A DNA stretch of 36,320 nucleotides from Proteromonas lacertae (Eukaryota > Sar > Bigyra > Opalinata > Proteromonadidae): assembly GCA_002245135.1 (NCBI GenBank), contig NGBS01000656.1, positions 1-36,320 of the forward strand. The letters are read 5' to 3'. Of the stretch, positions 29,971-36,320 are shown piece by piece. The first letter of the stretch is position 1, and each line of letters begins with the position of its first letter. The translations under genes were made by a program, and so were the position numbers. The notes below the pieces were generated by a model. It did not search any database and was not told the DNA's origin. It saw only the letters and a list, made by a program, of their open reading frames with translations.

Positions 29971-32900
29971 TTAATCTAATTTTCTTTGAAGCGCAGAGAA
30001 TAATACATTTATATTTTCATCATTTATAGGAATTGGTAATTTAGATAATAACTCTTTAATATCATCATCAGTAGCTTCATTAGTGATAGGTAATATTGAT
30101 AAAAACTTATAAATATCATCTTTAGTAGGAACAGCTAATTTAGATAAAAATTCACTTCTATTAACTTCACTAATAGTGAAAGATAATCCTAATAGAATCA
30201 TATTAATAACTTCTTTACCAGCATCATGAGGTAATTCTAATAAAAACTTTTCTATATAATCTCTACTAGAATTAACGAGTAAATCTAATAATAAATCATT
30301 TAAACAGTTTCCTTCATTATTAAACATGCCATAATTTGATAATATATTTTTTATGCCATCTTTCTTAGCATCAACAAGTAGTGTTGATATGAACTTATTT
30401 TTATCCTCTTCAACAATATTAACAGGTAAATTATCTATAAACCTGTAAATATTATCTTTATTAGCATCTTCAGTTAAATTAGACAACAACATCTCTATAC
30501 CCTTCTTCTTAGCATCAACAAGTAGTGATGATATTAATTGATTCTCTTGATTACTGGTAATAGGTAAATTATAAAATGTCATTTCAATTTTCTGTTCATC
30601 AAATTTAATGTTTAAATCATTGAAAAACTTTTTCATATCCTCTTTAGTAATCTCAACAGGTAAACTAAATAATAAATCATCCAAATAGTCTATATTAACG
30701 GTAACAGTTAATCCATTTAATAACATTTCTACATCCTCTTTATCAGCTTCAATAGGTAAAGCTGATATTAATTTATTTTTATCATCTTCACTAATAGTGA
30801 TATGAAAATCAGACAGAATCTGTTCTATACTATCTTTCTTAGCATCAACAAGTAGTGATGATATTAATATGCTTTTATCTTCTTCATTAATAGTAATAGG
30901 TAAAGCATTAAATAACTTCTTTATACTCTCTTCATCAACTTCAACAGGTAAAACTGATATTAATTTATTTCTATCATCTTCACTAATTGTAAATCCCAAT
31001 TCAAATAACATCTTTTCAATATTCTTTACTTTAATAGTAACTTTCAATCCAAATAATGAACTACATAATTTCTCTTTAGCATCTTCAACAAGAACTATAA
31101 GTAATACTATTTCTTGATTCTGTTTATTAATAGTCAATTCTGATTTTAACTGTTTATAATAATCTTGATTATCAGAAGAAAGTGAGAGATATAACTGATG
31201 TTTATCAATAGGATTGCCTAATCCACGTAATATTTCATATAAGTATTGTTTAGTAGAATCAATAGGTAAAACTGATAATACTAAATCCATGAACTGTTTT
31301 GTAGGTAAAGTAAATCCAATAAAGTCTTTCAAATGTTTTACGTAATTACTTTTATCTTTGTTTAGTACCATACTTTCATCTATTTTTCTACATACTTTTT
31401 CAATATCGTTTATTATCATTTTATTCTCTTTATTCAACTCCAATTCATTACCAGGTTTGCTTAAATAATCTATAATACTTTTGTATTGATTTATAATTTG
31501 TTTTAAACTGTCTTCGCTATTCGGTTTTATGATAATATCTTTAAATTCATTAACCAACATTTTAATATCTGTTTCATTCTTAATTCTCTTTTTAAAAGGT
31601 TCTTGAATAAGTAAACTTGGATAAACTGTCGGTGTGTATTTTAATGTTGTACTATCATTATATCTTTTCATTTCAGGAGGAGTGGTAGTTATACTTGTTA
31701 AAACACTCAATAATTGTTTTTCAGTTATTTTTAAAATACTAATTCTAAGTCTTTTGGATTTTATAGAAATGATTATATCTTCTGGTATAATTTTCTCTCC
31801 ATTATCTTTTACAATTACTTTTACTTCAGATTTTATATCCCATTTATAATTCTTTTTCATTTCTTTTATCATTTCATCTTTAATATCTACTCCATACTGC
31901 CCAAAACCAGCATGACCAACTTCAAGTGGATGAGTAACTACATTATGTTCATATGCAACAATTATTATTTTAAATTGCGGATTACATTTGTTTAATTCAT
32001 TTTCAATATCTTCTAAACTTGTACTTGTCGATTTTAATTCATCTTTAATTAACTATAATAATAATAAAATATAATAAAATATACCTTAATAATTTCTCGA
32101 TCCATAGAATCTTTCTCTGAATCATTTAAGCAATTGTATATTACATCGAAGAAATAGTCATCCAGATTATGAAATAACTGTGAGTTAATTTCATTATTTA
32201 GTTTTAATTTTACTAATTCATTTGAATCATCAAGATCAAATATACTTAACAATTGAAGTTGATATTGAAATGATTGAATTACATCACTATCATCACCATC
32301 ATCACTTTCATAACTATCATCATCACCATCATTACCATTGTTATCATCTGTTTCTATTGTTGGTGAAGAGTTTAAATATGATTGAAAGGTTTGAAGATCT
32401 TTCTCTAGTTTAAACTTTAAATATGATTGGAGTATATAATAAATTGTGTATATATCACTCTTCAATGATTGTATTTCGTTACATATACTTTTTATTTTTT
32501 CTAGATCATTTTTAAATTCAGCAATTTGATTATTTAAATATGTCAATCTATCTGATGAATCATGTATTTTTATTTTGAACAAATCAATTATATTTTTCAA
32601 TTGATCAACTGATTCACTGTAATGTAATTCATCAAGTAATCCTTGCAGTTGTTTTTTAAATACTTCTGATTGCATTTGTAATTCTATTATTATATTTGAT
32701 TTATCTGGTTCATTTTGTATATCATTTAATTCTTCAATAAACATTTTATCCACTTCATTTTTCATGTTTAATATATTTGAATTTATATTATTTGGCTTTA
32801 CTGAATCTGGTAATCTATTTATTAGATTATTAAACATAAGTAATAAAACTTTCAATTTATATGCTTTAATCAGTATGGAAATATCCGTTTTTTGTTTATC

Positions 32901-34567
32901 ATTGATGTATGAAGTTGTTCGTTTAACAGATTTTAGATTTTCCATTTCTATTTTTAATTTCTTTATATATTCCATGAATTTATCTAATTGTATTCTTAAC
33001 ACGTCTTTTTTTAATATTTTCTTATTTTGGGGGTGTAATTCACTCTCTAATGCATCAAACTTTTGTTTATCACTATCCATAACTTTCAAGAATTCTTCTT
33101 TTCTAACATTACTATATATTTCAATCAGACTATTGTCAATGTCATTCCTACAGCTAATTTCATTGATTAAAAACTATAAAAAATAATAGTAATAGAATAT
33201 TATATACATAACTTTCACATAGGATTCTTTTACGCTTATCCATTTTGAATATTATATCTTCTTTATAATTAATTGGTATATAACCAAGTTCATATATTGA
33301 AATTTCTCGATCAAAGTCTTTTGGAATTAGCTTATCTGTAGGAGGATTTAATATATACTTTATCATCTCCTTCTTATAACGATCGTATATCATCTAATCA
33401 ATTATAATATTATATATATACATTCAGAAATACAATTACAGTATCATTTATAGAATGATTAGCTGAAATTGTCATTTGAACAGATGTAACACTGGATTTA
33501 GTGATAATACAGCCATCTATTGCTGGGAAATTATGAATTTCACTAAAATCAACATATAATGAATCAACTTTTTTCTCTTTGTCATCTTTATCACAGTATC
33601 TTTCACCATCTTCTGCAAGATATTGAACAAAGTCTTTCATATTGTCATGATAAGCTAAGACACCTTGAATATATATTATACTACTTTCATCAATCAACCT
33701 ATTTCTTATTATAATGTGCATCATTCTTTCAAACTTAAAACCATCTCCTTCATCCTCAAACAAATTATATAACTTTGCAAACTTTTCTTTACTATTAAAG
33801 CATCTTCTTAGAATTTCTCTTTCTATTTCCTTTGATATAAACTTTAATCTTTCTGGAACAAAATCTACTCTATCAGTATCATATATATAAAACCATTCAT
33901 TGTATGAAGGTGGTATATATGATGGTAAAATATCTTTATCTTCATTAAATATTCTATCATTAATTGGATGTTCGTATTCAATCAACTTATGTTTCCAGTA
34001 ATTTTTTTCTTCATCTGTGAATGGTAGTATATAGAATTGTACTGGAGCTCTTTTATTACTCATAACTTTGTATTTCTCTGCTTTTGGAGAAGAAACCATA
34101 ATGACTATCTCACAATTGCTGTAGTCATCTTCTTTAATGGGAATATCATCACTGATTATTATCGTTTTTCTGTTTGTATCAGGTAGAACTGTTGTTTCTT
34201 GATATTCTACACCATAAGCTTCTCGAAAATAATAAGTAGTTGTATTATTATTATCAGTACAAATTATAAATATATTATATTCCTTCAAATCAGTATCTAT
34301 GTTTAAACAGTATGCTAGAAAACAGCTGAACGTTGTCTTACCTAATCTATCATTACCATAAACCAAAAAACATTTTTGATATTTTGATCCATGGTTCTTG
34401 ATAAGACTCTTCATCTCACTGTAAATACGAATGAAGCAATCTCGAACTATAAGGAACGGATCAACATTAAAAAAAAAAGGCTTGTTATTGTCATATTTCC
34501 CATAATTTGGATTTATTTTCTTTAGGTTATTAAATCCCAATTTATAATCTAAGTTAATTAAACGCAT
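29971..34567 (-). CDS. N-terminal half of a giant protein: Crinkler/RHS-like NTPase, coiled coil and repeat domain
   Basis: Exons 34567-33422, 33393-33208, 33173-32085 and 32052-29971 are joined by GT..AG introns of 28, 34 and 32 nt. This gives about 1,500 residues from ATG 34567. Residues 71-79 (GNDRLGKTT) are Walker A, 134-141 (KTIIISDD) Walker B, and 159-161 SSP, followed by FYILPFTDEEKNYWKHK, as in Crinkler/RHS P-loop NTPases. Exon 3 is a long coiled coil ending in an Asp-rich loop. Exon 4 has at least ten degenerate repeats of about 32-34 residues built on L-x-S-x-LPV-x-x-x-KED and LL-x-x-L-x-I-x-x-x-EDDKNK. Near-identical DNA stretches (TTAGCATCAACAAGTAGTG) recur. The frame stops at TAA 29971, but the repeat pattern goes on beyond it. 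No Crinkler-type N-terminal translocation motif was seen. Confidence 0.75.
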
Positions 34568-34961
34568 ACCTAAAGAAACAAATTATATAATTATCAAAGA
34601 AAGAATGAATACCTAAAGATACAAGTTATATAATTATCGCTTTTACTTCTTTTGATTGTTATTTCAAGATAATATATATTATTTGAAGTTGTGATTTTAC
34701 TTCTCGTATAATTCTCTTCAATCATTTTTGTTTTATTGTAGGTAAAAAAGTAATTGATATTTTATATATTTTTCATAACTATCGATCTTTTGCTTACATT
34801 TTACCCTTTAAAAGAGTAATTGTTTAACAGAAGTGAATATAAATGAATAGAAGTTAATGCAAGTGAATAGATAGAAGAAATGAAACTATTTATAAATGAA
34901 CTTAATGTTTATAACAAACAATTGCAAAGAATAGAAAGAATGAAATAATTATCACAATATC
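34568..34961. other. Intergenic region with short direct repeats
   Basis: A 28-nt unit beginning ACCTAAAGA and ending TATATAATTATC is present at 34568-34595 and 34611-34638. Further right, GAATAGAAG and GAAGTGAATA motifs recur (34830-34880). This is the promoter region of the giant NTPase gene and the 3' flank of the DDB1 gene. Confidence 0.5.
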
Positions 34962-36320
34962 TTAGAATAATCTGTTCAAAGCATCAATATATTGAGATAA
35001 ATTTGATAAAGTCTGATGTTCTTTCTCAGGTAAATCTTTATTCATCAACTCTAATACTTTCAATTTACTTTCTTCATCAATCTCATTATATTTACAAATC
35101 AAATCACCATCAATAAAACCACTACTTTCACAACTTGTCTTATGAAATACGAATTTTCTCCAATTATTATAATCTAAACCTCCAATTCCTTTTATCACTT
35201 CATTCAATGAGTTTTGTAAGTGAATCAAATAATTATATTGATCAATATTCAATATTCCAATTATACCAATTTCACCATTGTTTGTTGTAAATACATATTT
35301 TGGAGTGGGAAGATCGGAATTTTCAGCAAATAATTGCGTATTTACAAGTGTTCCTTCTCTTATTGATGTTATTACTGAGCCATAATGATATAATCCACTG
35401 ATATCTAATGTTAGTCTTCCTTCATCAGTTTGATCATCCACTTTCTTCACTAATGAATATAAATCACCTTCTACATCAGATACTAAAATACTATTTAAAT
35501 AATAATTATTATTAAAATATATATACTTATCATTATCAACCATTATACAATCTCTTACCATTCCAGATCGAAAATCTCTAGCTATCTCTTCAATTGAATT
35601 TGTATCATTATCATATAAATATAGAAATATTGACTGTAATACATCACCTACTACTATATAATTATCATTAGTATCTAACGCTGTTATTATGACATGATTT
35701 GCCAATTTACATTCCATCGTTAATAGCATATTATTATCTTTAGATTTGGTTGAATATAAATATAACTATTATTATTAACATATAAAATATTATACAATAT
35801 TATTAACTCCAGCTAATATCTTATTCTTAAATTCTTTCATCACATAAACACATCCATTTACATCATATGATAGAACCAATGTTAATTTCGCTTCATCTGT
35901 ATCATTTTGGATGGTAAATATCAAGATTCGTCCATGTTTACAGTTCTCTTCTCCTTCCACTATAAATCCAGTTCCTGCTACTAAATATGTCTGATCTGTA
36001 CCAAATGAACTAGTCATTAAACTACAACAAATCTCTAAATTTTCACATAAGAATTTGTCTATTAATTCAAAATTCTATTCATAATAATAATAATAATAAC
36101 ATACTGATTCACTGTAGATTGCTATGGAACTTTGATATGGATCACTTGCTTCAGGTAAATCAGATAAAGATACTGCAAAATAATGATAATCTGACCAATA
36201 TTCACTTCTTCGGATTTGAGAACGATTATTTAATTGATTTGTGTTGGAGATAATACTGCTACTTCCTATATCATCACTTCTCTTGTGTAAATCACAACCA
36301 AATGATTGAATATGTAATTT
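34962..36320 (-). CDS. DDB1: DDB1-like damaged-DNA-binding/CUL4 adaptor protein, C-terminal part
   Basis: Coding exons 36320-36105, 36074-35796 and 35765-34962 are joined by two 30-nt GT..AG introns (36075-36104 and 35766-35795). They give about 433 codons. The 5' part lies beyond the window. Landmarks in order: TYLVAGTGFIVEGEEN with HGRILIF, GCVYVMKEFKNKILAGVNN, NYIVVGDVLQSIFLYLYD, EIARDFRS, FTTNNGEIGIIG, LQNSLNEVIKGIGG and SGFIDGDLICKY near the end. GFIDGDLI distinguishes DDB1 from the related SF3B3 and CPSF160 proteins. DDB1 is a three-beta-propeller adaptor of CUL4 E3 ligases in the nucleus and cytoplasm. The stop TAA is at the family's usual end. This is the clearest host gene in the window. 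Confidence 0.88.

Noticed and set aside
2956-29973. A variant genetic code with TAA read as Gln or Glu, suggested by in-frame TAA at 2956, 6970, 9409, 25746 and 29971.
   Set aside because: Gln is encoded by CAA/CAG throughout long frames, with no TAA or TAG even in poly-Gln. The DDB1 gene ends at TAA at its expected length. Most in-frame TAAs lie in decayed mobile genes.

Overview
The window reads as nuclear DNA of an unidentified, AT-rich eukaryote. The evidence is a DDB1-type gene at the right edge, standard stop codons, a BED/hAT transposase, a polinton-like virus segment, and spliceosomal GT..AG introns that are extremely short. I can place introns of 25, 28, 25, 32, 28, 34, 32, 34, 30, 30, 33, 42 and 39 nt, each of which joins two reading frames. 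The lineage cannot be named from sequence alone.

Layout. Positions 1 to about 8,600 hold part of a polinton/adenovirus-like integrated virus: small Gly/Arg/Lys-rich proteins, an RS-rich protein, an acidic spliced protein, a large membrane structural protein, a convergent and broken retroviral-type integrase, and a spliced acidic-tailed gene. Positions 9,200 to 16,000 hold a cluster of Golgi-type glycan genes: a DUF1647 glycosyltransferase, an interrupted glycosyltransferase and a Nucleotid_trans-type transferase. An inserted element (10,945-14,708) sits inside the interrupted one and itself carries an intact DUF229 gene with three tiny introns. Positions 16,791-24,607 are a 7.8 kb element, visibly richer in G+C than its surroundings. 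It has about 360-bp terminal inverted repeats, each containing a long palindrome; a fibre-like coiled-coil gene; a double zinc-ribbon gene; an array of hairpin modules whose stems differ in sequence but keep pairing; and four 18-bp palindromic iterons. Both elements are flanked by TATATA.

Positions 24,900-27,600 hold a decayed BED/hAT transposon. Positions 27,840-34,567 hold a very large minus-strand gene with two Crinkler/RHS-like P-loop NTPase domains, separated by a coiled coil and a repeat domain and split by a single in-frame TAA. The 3' part of a DDB1 homologue lies at 34,962-36,320.

The strongest candidate for an undescribed system is the hairpin-ended, TATATA-targeting, G+C-richer element family. 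One copy carries a captured-looking glycan gene. Another carries fibre-like and zinc-ribbon genes plus structured repeats. Neither copy shows a transposase I recognise.
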